Below are positions 37,952-46,986 of a stretch of DNA of 64,000 nucleotides, one piece after another (the stretch's first letter is position 1; every line of letters begins with the position of its first letter). The DNA lies in NCBI GenBank assembly GCA_963764805.1, contig CAVXUB010000003.1, positions 496,001-560,000 on the forward strand. Direction: 5' to 3'. This DNA is from CAVXUB01 sp963764805 (GTDB taxonomy: Bacteria; Actinomycetota; Acidimicrobiia; Acidimicrobiales; Bog-793). Under the pieces are notes generated by a model, which saw only the letters and a list, made by a program, of their open reading frames with translations, did not search any database and had not been told where the DNA came from. The position numbers were made by a program, and so were the translations under genes.

Positions 37952-38374
37952 GTGCCCGGGCTGAAGGATACGCAGACCGAGAAGAACCTCAAGGAGGCGT
38001 TCGCAGGCGAGAGCCAGGCGAACCGCCGCTACCTCTACTTCGCGCAGAAGGCGGACGTCGAGGGCTATCCGGACGTGGCGGCATTGTTCCGCTCGGTCGC
38101 CGAGGGCGAGACGGGTCATGCCTTCGGGCACTTCGACTTCCTGAAGGAGGCCGGAGACCCGGTCACCGGCGAGCCGGTCGGCAGCACGGCGGACAACCTG
38201 CGTTCGGCGATCGCCGGCGAGACCTACGAGTACACCGAGATGTATCCCGGGTTCGCCAAGACGGCGCGCGACGAGGGGCTCGAAGAAGTTGCCGAGTGGT
38301 TGGAGACGCTGGCCCGTGCCGAGAAGAGCCATGCCGGGCGCTTCGTCAAGGGGCTCGACTCGCTGGAGGACTGA
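37952..38374 (+). CDS. rubrerythrin family diiron protein
   Basis: 140 residues, a four-helix bundle with duplicated iron ligands: [20 protein letters not shown] (Glu), [12 protein letters not shown] (ExxH), [14 protein letters not shown] (ExxY/E), [11 protein letters not shown] (ExxH). There is no C-terminal rubredoxin domain, as in sulerythrin-like forms. Peroxide scavenging is the usual role. GTG 37952 follows AAGGAG at 5 bases; the frame is open upstream but the family starts here. The DUF3501 gene follows directly. Confidence 0.9.
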   Translation: MPGLKDTQTEKNLKEAFAGESQANRRYLYFAQKADVEGYPDVAALFRSVAEGETGHAFGHFDFLKEAGDPVTGEPVGSTADNLRSAIAGETYEYTEMYPGFAKTARDEGLEEVAEWLETLARAEKSHAGRFVKGLDSLED

Positions 38375-38378
38375 GCCA

Positions 38379-38990
38379 CTGTCGCCGCACCGCCTCGAGC
38401 TCGGCGACATAGCCGACCTGCGCGCCTACGAGCGCGAGCGGCCGCAGTACCGAAGCCGGATCATCGAGCTGAAGAAGATCCGTCGGGTGGCCATCGGCCC
38501 GATCGTGACGGTCATCTTCGAGAACCGTGACACCGTCCGCTTCCAGATCCAGGAGATGGCGCGGGCAGAGAGGATCGTCGACGACGCCAAGATCCAGGAG
38601 GAGCTCGACGTCTACAACCCCCTCGTGCCGGGTCCCGGCGAATGCTGCCTGACGCTGTTCGTCGAGTTGACGAGCGAGGAGCAGCTGCGGGAGTGGTTGC
38701 CGAAGCTCGTAGGGGTGGAGCGGGCCGTCGTGATGCGAATAGGTGACCCGGCGGCAGGCGACGGGCGGGTGGAGGTGCGGGCCGAGGTGGAACCGCAGCA
38801 CGAGAAGCAGCTGACACGTGAGACCGTGACGGCCTCCGTGCACTACGTGCATCTCCGGCTGGGGTCCGAGGAGGTGGCGCGCTTCGCCGCCGAGCCCGTC
38901 TCGATCGGGATCGATCACCCGGCGTACGACCACGAGACGCCGCTCCCCGAGCCGACCAAGGAGTCGGTGCTGGCCGACTGGTCTGTTTGA
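38379..38990 (+). CDS. DUF3501 family protein, probable CTG start
   Basis: 203 residues: [54 protein letters not shown], and a C-terminal ADWSV. DUF3501 proteins occur with rubrerythrins, as here, and are suspected to act in the same oxidative-stress pathway. The family begins at this point, but the only in-frame start nearby is CTG 38379, 8 bases after GGAGGA (38365-38370). No ATG, GTG or TTG within the preceding ~25 codons gives a reasonable start. Confidence 0.85.
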   Translation: MSPHRLELGDIADLRAYERERPQYRSRIIELKKIRRVAIGPIVTVIFENRDTVRFQIQEMARAERIVDDAKIQEELDVYNPLVPGPGECCLTLFVELTSEEQLREWLPKLVGVERAVVMRIGDPAAGDGRVEVRAEVEPQHEKQLTRETVTASVHYVHLRLGSEEVARFAAEPVSIGIDHPAYDHETPLPEPTKESVLADWSV

Positions 38991-39292
38991 CGGGCTGACC
39001 TTGCCGGGCCGGCCGTATCGCGGTCCGGCTTCGAGGGCGGCTCCTCGATCGGCGACGGGGATGCCGGCATCATCGGGCTGTCTGACGCTATTCTGGTGTA
39101 GTTGGTGCACCCCCCCGGACACGTCCTGCTCAGGACGGTCTGGACATGTACCGCTTGTATGGGAAATAATGAGAGGCCCGATTGACGGCCCCGCGTCCTG
39201 ATCCCAGATCGAGGGTGCGGGAGCGGAAGTCGATCGATCTCCTTCCAGAAGCTCCCTCCTGTGCGCACGCGCGGGGGAGGGACAGACAACCG
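38991..39292. other. intergenic stretch, leader of whiB
   Basis: Separates DUF3501 from whiB. A run of seven C (39111-39117) and a locally AT-rich 39158-39172 (ttgtatgggaaataatgag) may mark a promoter about 120 bases upstream of the start, giving a long leader. I see no clear riboswitch or gene here. A frame open from 39182 is the upstream extension of whiB. Confidence 0.35.
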
Positions 39293-39550
39293 ATGACAAA
39301 CGAGAGAGTGATCCGTCCGATGAATCCGACCTGGCGCCAGCACGCAGCCTGCCGGGGACTTGACCCAGACATCTTCTACCCGGCATCCGACGAAGAGGCC
39401 GAGGAGGCGAAGGTCGTCTGCGACCAGTGCCCGGTCCGCCAGCTCTGCCTCGAGCACGCGCTCTCTCATCGCGAGCGGGACGGGGTATGGGGCGGACTGA
39501 CCGAGCGGGAGCGCCGTCGCATCATCCGTCAGCGCCGCAAGTCCGCCTGA
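39293..39550 (+). CDS. WhiB-family iron-sulfur transcription factor
   Basis: 85 residues with four conserved cysteines (HAACRG; VVCDQCPVRQLCLEHAL) that hold a 4Fe-4S cluster, the WhiB GVWGG turn, and a basic DNA-binding tail RERRRIIRQRRKSA. WhiB proteins are specific to Actinomycetota and phages, which supports the taxonomic call. ATG 39293 lies after GGGGAGG (39274-39280, 12 bases). It is followed on the same strand by acyl-CoA dehydrogenase. Confidence 0.92.
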   Translation: MTNERVIRPMNPTWRQHAACRGLDPDIFYPASDEEAEEAKVVCDQCPVRQLCLEHALSHRERDGVWGGLTERERRRIIRQRRKSA

Positions 39551-39655
39551 CGGGCTGCGGGACCGCCGGACCTCTATCGGCCGGACCTTTGTCGGCCCGG
39601 CCGGCACGTACGCCCTGTCAGGGCCTCTGCGATGGCTGGATTAGCCTTGCGGGCC

Positions 39656-40831
39656 ATGGACTTCGACCTCCCGGAGGAGCTCGCTGAGCTCCAAGAGACC
39701 GTTCGTCGTATCGCCAAGGACAAGGTGCTGCCGCGCGCCCGCGAGATCGACGAGTCGGGGGAGTACCCGCAAGACCTGTTCGAGGTGTTTCGCGATGCAG
39801 GGCTTCTCGGGCTGTGCCTCCCGGAGGAGTACGGAGGCTCGGGGGCCGGGATCCTCGGCCTGACGATCGCCATCGAGGAGGTCGGGAAGTACTCCAACAC
39901 GGCCGCCCTGATGCTGTTGCTCACGCGTCTGCCGACGGGGCCGGTGATGATCGCCGGCAGCGAGGAGCAGAAGAAGCGCTTGCTTCCCGGCATTGCCGAC
40001 GGCAGCCTTCGCGCCGGGTTCGGGCTGTCGGAGTCCGGCGCAGGCAGCGACGTGGCGGGGATGCGGACACGTGCCACCGCCGATCCCGACAGGGACGGGG
40101 GATGGGTCCTCAACGGCGTCAAGTGCTGGATGTCGGGAGTCGTGCAGGCCGACTGGTACACCGTGTTCGCCAAGACCGGCGACCCGTCCAGCCGCAAGCA
40201 CGACTCGATCACCTGCTTCATCGTCGAGCGCGACGCGCCTGGCGTGTCGATCGGCTCGATCGACCGGAAGATGGGGGTGCGTGGCGTCGACACGGGCGAG
40301 CTCGTGATGCAGGACGTGAAGGTCCCTGCGGAGAACGTGATCGGCGGGGTCGGCGGCTTCCGCCTGGCGATGCTCGGCCTCAACTCGATGCGCCCGATCG
40401 TGGCTGCCCGCGGCATCGGCCTGGCCGAGGGGGCCCTGATGTACGCCACCGAATATGTCAAGGAGCGTAAGGCCTTCGGAGGCACCATCTCCGACTTCCA
40501 GGGAATCCAATGGGAGATCGCCAAGATGGCGACCGAGATCGAGGCCGCCCGGCTGCTGACTTACCGAGCGGCATGGCTCGCCGACAAGGGGCGCTTCACC
40601 CGGGAATGGGTGCCCTTCCTCTCGATGGCCAAGTACTACGCCAGCGAGATCGCAGTCAAGGCGTCGGGGCTGGCGGTGCAGTTGCTGGGTGCCGCCGGCT
40701 ACATGAAGGATCATCCGACCGAGCTCTGGTATCGCGACGCCCGCCAGCTGACGATCGTCGAAGGCACCTCGCAGGTGCAGCTGGGTCTGATCGCCCGCGG
40801 CGTCCTGGATCACCACCTGTGGTGGGACTGA
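39656..40831 (+). CDS. acyl-CoA dehydrogenase
   Basis: 391 residues. FAD enzyme of fatty-acid or branched-chain acyl-CoA oxidation. Signature GFGLSESGAGSDVAGMRT, ERKAFGGTISDFQGIQWEIA and the C-terminal YRDARQLTIVEGTSQVQLGL with the catalytic base Glu. Start ATG 39656. Its last bases overlap the trpD start, so the two are co-transcribed, an odd pairing with no obvious metabolic logic. Confidence 0.92.
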   Translation: MDFDLPEELAELQETVRRIAKDKVLPRAREIDESGEYPQDLFEVFRDAGLLGLCLPEEYGGSGAGILGLTIAIEEVGKYSNTAALMLLLTRLPTGPVMIAGSEEQKKRLLPGIADGSLRAGFGLSESGAGSDVAGMRTRATADPDRDGGWVLNGVKCWMSGVVQADWYTVFAKTGDPSSRKHDSITCFIVERDAPGVSIGSIDRKMGVRGVDTGELVMQDVKVPAENVIGGVGGFRLAMLGLNSMRPIVAARGIGLAEGALMYATEYVKERKAFGGTISDFQGIQWEIAKMATEIEAARLLTYRAAWLADKGRFTREWVPFLSMAKYYASEIAVKASGLAVQLLGAAGYMKDHPTELWYRDARQLTIVEGTSQVQLGLIARGVLDHHLWWD

Positions 40832-41967
40832 CAGCGCCCGCCGGCCAATCTCTCGGCGGCGCCGTCGGGTCCGCTGGCACCGCCGGGTCCGCTGGCATCG
40901 GGTCGCCGTTGCAGGGCCAGGAGTGGTCCGAGATCCTCAGCCGGCTGATCGCCGGACAGAACCTCTCGCTCGAGGAGGCCGGCGCAGCACTCGACGACAT
41001 CCTCGAGGGATCGGTGCCGGATGCCGTCATCGCCGCCTTCGTCACCGCGCTTCGTGTCAAGGGTGAGACGACCGAAGAGATGACGGGCTTCGTGCGGGCG
41101 ATGCGCGCAAGGGCTCTCCGGGTGCCGTTGGAAGGGGTGGTACACGACGACCTCGTCGACACCTGCGGCACCGGTGGCGACAGGAGCGGGAGCATCAACG
41201 TCTCGACGATCGCCGCATTTGTCGTTGCCGGCGCGGGCGTGCCGGTCTGCAAGCACGGCGGCCGTGCAGCGTCGTCGGTGGCCGGTTCGGCCGATGTGCT
41301 GGAGGCACTCGGTGTGCGCACGGATCTCTCCCCGGAGGGCGTGGCCACCTGCATCAGGCAGGCCGGCATCGGCTTCTGCCTGGCGCCGCTCTTCCATCCG
41401 GCGATGCGGCACGCCGTGCCGGTACGGAAGGCGCTCAAGGTGGCCACCGTGTTCAACTTCCTCGGCCCGCTGGCGAACCCCTCCCTTCTCCGTCGGCAAG
41501 TCGTAGGAGTGTCGGATCCCGCAATGGCGGACGTGATGATCGGCGTGCTGGAGGCGAACGGGGCGCTGCACGCGATGGTCGTCTACGGGCATGACGGCCT
41601 CGACGAGCTGTCGACCGGAGCACCTTCGACGATCGTGGAGACCCGCCTCGACGAGAGCGGGAGCGCGCACATCAGGCGGGTGTACGAGGTGGACGCCTCA
41701 CAGCTCGGACTGCGGCGTGTCGACGCAGCGCAGCTTCGCGGTGGCACGGCGGAGCAGAACGCCGAGCACGCCAGGCGGGTGCTGGCGGGCGAGCACGGCC
41801 CGCACCGCGACATCGTGCAGCTCAATGCAGCCGCCGGCTTGGTGGTGGCCGGCCGTGCCTCAGATCTGGCGGAAGGCATCGAGCTGGCAGGGGCGGCGCT
41901 CGACAGCGGGTCCGCGGCCTCGTCGCTCGCGAGGCTCGTAGAGATCTCGGTTACCGCCACTCCTTAG
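40822..41967 (+). CDS. trpD: anthranilate phosphoribosyltransferase
   Basis: Second enzyme of tryptophan biosynthesis, joining anthranilate to PRPP. 381 residues: PRPP loop DTCGTGGDRSGSINVSTIAA (~114), KHGGRAASSVAGSADVLEAL, MRHAVPVRKALKVATVFNFL, and VYGHDGLDELSTGAPS. An Ala/Gly-rich ~35-residue N-terminal extension precedes the normal start. GTG 40822 overlaps the acyl-CoA dehydrogenase end by 10 bases; CTG 40828 (CTGA overlap) is an alternative. Tail-to-tail overlap of 17 bases with the DnaQ-like gene. Confidence 0.92.
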   Translation: MGLTAPAGQSLGGAVGSAGTAGSAGIGSPLQGQEWSEILSRLIAGQNLSLEEAGAALDDILEGSVPDAVIAAFVTALRVKGETTEEMTGFVRAMRARALRVPLEGVVHDDLVDTCGTGGDRSGSINVSTIAAFVVAGAGVPVCKHGGRAASSVAGSADVLEALGVRTDLSPEGVATCIRQAGIGFCLAPLFHPAMRHAVPVRKALKVATVFNFLGPLANPSLLRRQVVGVSDPAMADVMIGVLEANGALHAMVVYGHDGLDELSTGAPSTIVETRLDESGSAHIRRVYEVDASQLGLRRVDAAQLRGGTAEQNAEHARRVLAGEHGPHRDIVQLNAAAGLVVAGRASDLAEGIELAGAALDSGSAASSLARLVEISVTATP

Positions 41968-42691
41968 TCGGCGGGTCGCCGGTGCGCGTCGGGCAGGTTG
42001 GCACTTGCCACAGCGCCCCGAGCTTTGGTGCCTCATGGCTCACATCTGACACGTCTCGCGGGAAAGGTCGACCGGCGACATGAGCGGACGGGTCTCGCTC
42101 GACCCGAGACCGAACCTCGCACGACCCGGGACCCGCAACACAAGCATCCACCGCCACCGCCCCGGGAGTATCGCGGTCCAGCTCCGCGAGTCGCCTGAAG
42201 ACGGCGGCGGTGATGCGCGCATCCCCGAGAGCGCGGTGAGCGGGGCCCTCTTCGATCTGCAGGTACTTGGCGACGGTGCAGAGGCGGTGATCGGGGACGC
42301 TGTCGCCGAGGAGACGGCGGGCGAGCTCGACTGTGTCCACCGAGTCGTTGTCGAGTGACGGCAAGCCGGCCGCTCGCATCGCCGACGAGAGGAACTCGAG
42401 ATCGAAGGCGACATTGTGCCCGACCACGACGGCGTCACGGAGGATCGCCCTCACGGCGGGCGCCACCTCGAACAGACGAGGCAGGCCAAGGACCATCTCG
42501 TCGGTGATCCCCGTCATCATCGAGACCTCGGCAGGAATCGACCGGCACGGGTCGACCAGCACCGACAACTCGGCCAGTGTCTGCTCCCCGCGGCGCAACA
42601 GCACCCCGATCTCTGTGACGGCGTCCGTGGCCGGCGAGAGGCCCGTCGTCTCTACGTCTATGAAGGCATGAAGCCTCGAGGTTCTCCCCAT
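41951..42691 (-). CDS. DnaQ-like 3'-5' exonuclease (DEDDh)
   Basis: 246 residues; ExoI HAFIDVETTGLSP, ExoII VVGHNVAFDLEFLSSAM, ExoIII HRALGDARITAAVF, the DEDDh set with catalytic His. This form without a polymerase domain occurs as DNA polymerase III epsilon-like proofreading exonuclease. ATG 42691 chosen because the fold begins there; the frame is open to 42739. The last ~70 residues are outside the exonuclease fold and look unstructured. Confidence 0.87.
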   Translation of the reverse strand: MGRTSRLHAFIDVETTGLSPATDAVTEIGVLLRRGEQTLAELSVLVDPCRSIPAEVSMMTGITDEMVLGLPRLFEVAPAVRAILRDAVVVGHNVAFDLEFLSSAMRAAGLPSLDNDSVDTVELARRLLGDSVPDHRLCTVAKYLQIEEGPAHRALGDARITAAVFRRLAELDRDTPGAVAVDACVAGPGSCEVRSRVERDPSAHVAGRPFPRDVSDVSHEAPKLGALWQVPTCPTRTGDPPTKEWR

Positions 42692-42751
42692 CCCGACGTG
42701 AATGTACCGACCGGGTGCGCGCCAACTCGTGCGCGCCAACTCCGCATCAGA

Positions 42752-44386
42752 TCACGGGTTGCAGGTTGTCGGGTCCCAGGGCTCGGGGAGTGTCTGCGGC
42801 GTGTCGAACACGACGTTGCCCGACGGTGAAGTGGTGGTCGTCGCCGGCTGGCTCTGCGACGGTCCGGTCACGCCGTTGTAGGTGGAGCCGACGATGAGGT
42901 CGATCGTCTTACCCTGCAGGCTTGCGTCGGCGACCAGATGGGCTCCCCCTACCAGGTGTGCGGCCAGCACCTGAGCCTCCGCCCGCTCCGATGACGGGTA
43001 CTCGATCTCGTTGGCGCTGTAGGTGAAGCTGGCGGCGTCGCCGGTGCCGGCGATCTTGAAGCCCGCGCCCTGCAGCGCGGTGGCGGCCGTTCCCGCGGCA
43101 CCCGACAGCCCGTTGCCGTTGAGAACCTGGACGCTGATCTGCGAGGGCGGGATCGCCGGGACCGTCGTGGTGGTGGACGAGCTCGTCGCCGGCTTGGTGC
43201 CGAACGCAAGGAACTTGGCGATCATCTGCTGGTCGTAGGGCTGCGCCGGGAGCAGAACATCGGCCCCGTTGAGAACCTCCGGCTCGGTGGGAAGGACCTC
43301 CGTGTTGAGTGCCTTCTGCCCGAGCCCCCGGAAGTCGTTGGCCATCGAGAGCAGCGCCGACTCGCTGAGGGCCGAGTCGATCGTCACGTCCTTCACCGCA
43401 GCACCGATGAAGTTGTTCATCTCGATCGGGTCCGTGAAGCTGCCGTCGACCTTTGCCAGCACCGCATGGAAGAAGGCGTCCTGGCGGCGGATCCGGCTCC
43501 AGTCGCCCATCCCGTCGTAGTCCCACACACCTGGCGAAGGCGAGTAGTACTCGTCGCGGCTGCGCACGAGGGACAGGGCTTGCGGCCCGCTCAGCTTCTG
43601 GCAACCCGCCTGGGTGATGTTCAGGCCGGAGTTCTTGTCCTTCACCGGCATCTTGAAGTCGAGGTAGATCCCGCCGAGCGCGTCGACGATTCCGGCGAAG
43701 CCCGCGAAGTTGACGGCGAGGTAATGGTTGATCGGGATCCCGAAGTCCTTCTGGATCGTCTGCACCAACAGGTCGGGGCCGCTGTTGAAGGCGGCGTTGA
43801 TGCGGTTCATGCCCGAGATGTAGGGGACTTTGCCCGGGATGTTGATCCACGTGTCGCGCGGGATCGACAGCATCATCACCTGGTGGAGCGCCGGCGCCAC
43901 GCGGGCGATGATGATCACGTCACTGCGTTGGCCCGTCACGTTGTTGCCGAACTGGCTCTGCTGCTGCGACGTCTGCACGAAACTGCGAGAGTCCGACCCG
44001 ACCAGCAACACGTCGAACGGTGGAGACGGCTGCTTGTTGGTCGGTTGGCTCTCGGGTGTCAGCGAGTGGATCGTGACCTTCGGGATCTGGTCGTAGCGGT
44101 AGCGGGCGTAGATCGCGGCGGTGACGCCGAGCAGCAGAGCCAGCACTATCACCGAACTGAAGCCGACGATGAGGATGCGTCGCCCCCGCCGGCGCGGCCG
44201 GCCAGCGCCATTGCGCGCCCCACCGCGCGAGCCACTCCGCGGGCCGTTGCGGCCGGCCGAGTGGGCGCCGCGGCCGCGGCGGCGAGAGCCCAGCCATCCG
44301 GAGCCGCTCGCAGGCGATGCGGAGGGCGCCCAGTCGTCGGCTGGCGCGGAAGGCGAGGACGGCGAATCAAAGGAATCGTCGGACAC
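42752..44386 (-). CDS. LytR-CpsA-Psr (LCP) family wall-polymer ligase with LytR_C domain
   Basis: 544 residues. A Gly/Arg-rich cytoplasmic tail, one membrane span (ILIVGFSSVIVLALLLGV), then the LCP domain with DVLLVGSDSRSF, RSDVIIIARV, VMMLSIPRDTWINIP, NAAFNSGPDLLVQT and RSRDEYYSP. The C-terminal LytR_C domain follows (VQVLNGNGLSGAAGTAATAL). LCP enzymes attach wall teichoic acid, arabinogalactan or similar polymers to peptidoglycan. GTG 44386 (VSDDSF) is preferred over GTG 44410. Confidence 0.92.
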   Translation of the reverse strand: MSDDSFDSPSSPSAPADDWAPSASPASGSGWLGSRRRGRGAHSAGRNGPRSGSRGGARNGAGRPRRRGRRILIVGFSSVIVLALLLGVTAAIYARYRYDQIPKVTIHSLTPESQPTNKQPSPPFDVLLVGSDSRSFVQTSQQQSQFGNNVTGQRSDVIIIARVAPALHQVMMLSIPRDTWINIPGKVPYISGMNRINAAFNSGPDLLVQTIQKDFGIPINHYLAVNFAGFAGIVDALGGIYLDFKMPVKDKNSGLNITQAGCQKLSGPQALSLVRSRDEYYSPSPGVWDYDGMGDWSRIRRQDAFFHAVLAKVDGSFTDPIEMNNFIGAAVKDVTIDSALSESALLSMANDFRGLGQKALNTEVLPTEPEVLNGADVLLPAQPYDQQMIAKFLAFGTKPATSSSTTTTVPAIPPSQISVQVLNGNGLSGAAGTAATALQGAGFKIAGTGDAASFTYSANEIEYPSSERAEAQVLAAHLVGGAHLVADASLQGKTIDLIVGSTYNGVTGPSQSQPATTTTSPSGNVVFDTPQTLPEPWDPTTCNP

Positions 44387-44557
44387 GGTGCAACAAGGAT
44401 ACTTCGGCACCGAGCTCGATCCTCGCCAGGCGGCCGCTTCCCCAGTTGATTCTCAGCCTTTTCCCGGGTTGCCGATGAGCCGGGGCGCGGTGCGCGTCGG
44501 GCCCCGCACCGCCGAGGATCGTTGACTTTGTCGTTGTGCCACAACTAAAAAGTCCGC

Positions 44558-46369
44558 ATGCCAAGGGGGCCGCAGGCCTGGTCACGCGCCGTCGGCCCCG
44601 CTCGTTCGTCAGCAACTTCGCACCCCATTGCGGGTCGCGCAGGTGACGCGATCGATTCCTCGGGCGAGCCCCGGCTCGTCGACATGACGAGCGACATCTA
44701 CGTCGAGACGACGGCCGACGGGGTCGTGCTCGACTGGAACGCCCGCGCCGAGCACCTGCTGGGCTGGTCCCGGGTCGAGGCGCTGGGGCATCGTTTCGAC
44801 GACCTCGTGGTCGCAACAGAGGACGAGCCGGAACTGGGGGCGCTCCGCACCGTTCTTGTGGCCGAGTCGTACGCCAACGGCGCCCGCCGGGCCGTCCACG
44901 AGCGCCGCATCGAGGGCCTCACCCTTCGCCACCGCGACGGTCGGTTGCTCACCGTCGACGCGCTGACGTGGACGGTGAGGCGGCACGAAGGGGTGACATG
45001 GCGGTGTTTCGCCCATGATGTGACCGACCGGCGGGCCAACGAGGAGGCGCTCGCCAACGCCTACCTGCACGACCCGCTGACCGGACTGCCGAGCCGCACG
45101 ATGTTCGCGTACCACCTCTCCTACGCCCTTGCCCGCCAGCGGGACAACTGCGGGGCCGTGGCGGTCGTCCTGCTCGACCTCGACAGGTTCCAGGCGATCA
45201 ACGACGGTCTCGGGCACGACGTCGGGGACGAGGTGCTCGTGGAGATCGCCGGCCGGTTGGCGGGGTTGGGACGTGAGCGCGATGTGGTGGCGCGCTTCGG
45301 CGGGGACGAGTTCCTCGTACTGGTGGAGGGGGACGACGCCAAGGCGGCTGCCGGTGCGACGGCGGAGCGGATCGCTGAGGCACTCAGCGCGCCGATCGAG
45401 ACCTGTGCAGCCCAGGTCTACGTCTCGTGCTCGATCGGGATCGCCGTGAGCGGGCAGTCGGGAGACGATGCTGCGTCGCTCATCAGCAACGCCGACGCCG
45501 CCATGTACCGCTCGAAGAGAAGTGGGGGAGCCCGCCACGAGGTCTTCCGCGAGTCGATGCGAGCTTCCGCGCTGGAGCGGATGCACACCGAGAGCTCGCT
45601 CCACCGCGCGGTCGCCCGCGACGAGCTGCGGGTCTTCTACCAACCAATCGTCGCCGTTCGCTCCCGGCGGGTCGTGGGGGCGGAAGCCTTGATCCGCTGG
45701 CAGCATCCCGAACGGGGCCTCGTGCTGCCGGTCGAGTTCATCAGGTCGGCCGAGGAGACCGGCCTCATCGCCGGCATCGACACCTGGGTGCTCGAGCAAG
45801 CCTGCCAACAGTTCATGGAGTGGCGCTCGCGACGGGCAGAGCTCGGCAGGACCGGCGGCATCTCGATCGTCGAGGTCAACCTCTCGGCCCGGCAAGTGAG
45901 CGACCCGAAGGTGATCGACACGGTCCGCGGGGTACTCGCACATTCCGGACTCGACCCCTCGTGCCTCGCGATCGAGATCACCGAGAGCGCCCTCATGGAC
46001 GACCCGGAGGGCGCCCTCACGACCTTGCGGCAGCTGAAGAACCTCGGAGTTCGCCTGGCTGTCGACGACTTCGGCACCGGCTTCTCCTCGCTCTCGTACC
46101 TCAAGCGCTTCCCCCTCGACGTGCTGAAGATCGACAAGTCGTTCATCGAGGATCTGGTGACCAGCGCCGAGGCCTCGGTCATCGTGGCGGCCGTCGTCAA
46201 CCTCGCTCATACCCTCGGGCTCGCCGTCGTCGCAGAGGGCGTCGAGACGCCGAACCAGCTGTCGGCGCTGGAGTCACTCGGCTGCGACCACTACCAAGGG
46301 TTTCTCTTCGCCGCCGCCATCCCGGCGGACGACTTCACTCGCCAGGTGATAGGCGCCCCCTCGGCGTGA
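44558..46369 (+). CDS. PAS-GGDEF-EAL cyclic-di-GMP signalling protein
   Basis: 603 residues, soluble. PAS domain ~45-155, GGDEF domain with FGGDEF intact (~247) and the inhibitory RxxD site RERD five residues before it, then EAL with EALIRW (~375), NLSARQ, IEITESALMD, VDDFGTGFSSLSYLKRFPLD, KIDKSFI and VAEGVET. All EAL metal and catalytic residues are visible, so both synthesis and breakdown of cyclic-di-GMP are possible. ATG 44558; ATG 44684 would still keep the PAS domain. Confidence 0.92.
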   Translation: MPRGPQAWSRAVGPARSSATSHPIAGRAGDAIDSSGEPRLVDMTSDIYVETTADGVVLDWNARAEHLLGWSRVEALGHRFDDLVVATEDEPELGALRTVLVAESYANGARRAVHERRIEGLTLRHRDGRLLTVDALTWTVRRHEGVTWRCFAHDVTDRRANEEALANAYLHDPLTGLPSRTMFAYHLSYALARQRDNCGAVAVVLLDLDRFQAINDGLGHDVGDEVLVEIAGRLAGLGRERDVVARFGGDEFLVLVEGDDAKAAAGATAERIAEALSAPIETCAAQVYVSCSIGIAVSGQSGDDAASLISNADAAMYRSKRSGGARHEVFRESMRASALERMHTESSLHRAVARDELRVFYQPIVAVRSRRVVGAEALIRWQHPERGLVLPVEFIRSAEETGLIAGIDTWVLEQACQQFMEWRSRRAELGRTGGISIVEVNLSARQVSDPKVIDTVRGVLAHSGLDPSCLAIEITESALMDDPEGALTTLRQLKNLGVRLAVDDFGTGFSSLSYLKRFPLDVLKIDKSFIEDLVTSAEASVIVAAVVNLAHTLGLAVVAEGVETPNQLSALESLGCDHYQGFLFAAAIPADDFTRQVIGAPSA

Positions 46370-46432
46370 CATCCGGCGCCTGACCGCGGCCTGGCGCGAC
46401 CTGATCACCAAGTCCTGACATCCGGCGCCTGA
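46367..46432. repeat. 17-base direct repeat after the GGDEF-EAL gene
   Basis: TGACATCCGGCGCCTGA at 46367-46383 and 46416-46432, 49 bases apart; the first copy includes the stop codon. The second runs into a GC-rich inverted repeat (ggcgcctgagcgccggcgcc) that could act as an unusual terminator. Function unknown. Confidence 0.45.
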
Positions 46433-46544
46433 GCGCCGGCGCCATCACAGACTCCTCACTTCTTGCTCATCGCTGGAAGACACCTCTCACCGACACTGGC
46501 GTCATACCCCGCCGCGTGGGCGGGGTCGACCGAGGAGGTAGAAG

Positions 46545-46985
46545 GTGAGAAGGGACGTCAAGCTGGCAAGGCCGGCCGTCCTGGCGATCGGTGTAGCCCT
46601 TTTCGGGGCAGCGCTTGCAGCGTGCGGCAACAGCGACACGGTGCTGCCGGCGTCGCACGCCTCGGTGCAGGCAACCGCGACGACAGCTGCGGGAGCCGCT
46701 GGTTCGGGTCGATCGCCGGCATCGATGGGCGCCGGATCGTCGACTCCGACGACGTCGGCCGTCAACAGCGTCACCGGCACCACCATCCCCGCAACCCCTG
46801 TAACTCCTGCAACCTCCGGCACAGCCGGTAAAGCCGGGAGCGGAGGGAGCGCCGGCGCCGCGGTTCCGGAGGGGACAGGAGTCTCCGCTGCGACGGTTGC
46901 CGCCATCGACGCCGGGCTCGGTCAGCTCGACAACACGCTCACCCAGATCGACCGCGATCTCGCCAACCCACAAGGAGACAATTGA
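46545..46985 (+). CDS. small Thr/Ala-rich lipoprotein
   Basis: 146 residues: signal peptide ending in lipobox ALAAC (Cys about 27), a long Ala/Ser/Thr/Gly low-complexity stretch, and a short C-terminal helix (AATVAAIDAGLGQLDNTLTQ). GTG 46545 follows GAGGAGG. It ends 1 base before the next secreted protein, so the two are translationally coupled. The final helix resembles part of that neighbour, which suggests that they act together. Confidence 0.65.
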   Translation: MRRDVKLARPAVLAIGVALFGAALAACGNSDTVLPASHASVQATATTAAGAAGSGRSPASMGAGSSTPTTSAVNSVTGTTIPATPVTPATSGTAGKAGSGGSAGAAVPEGTGVSAATVAAIDAGLGQLDNTLTQIDRDLANPQGDN

Positions 46986-46986
46986 G

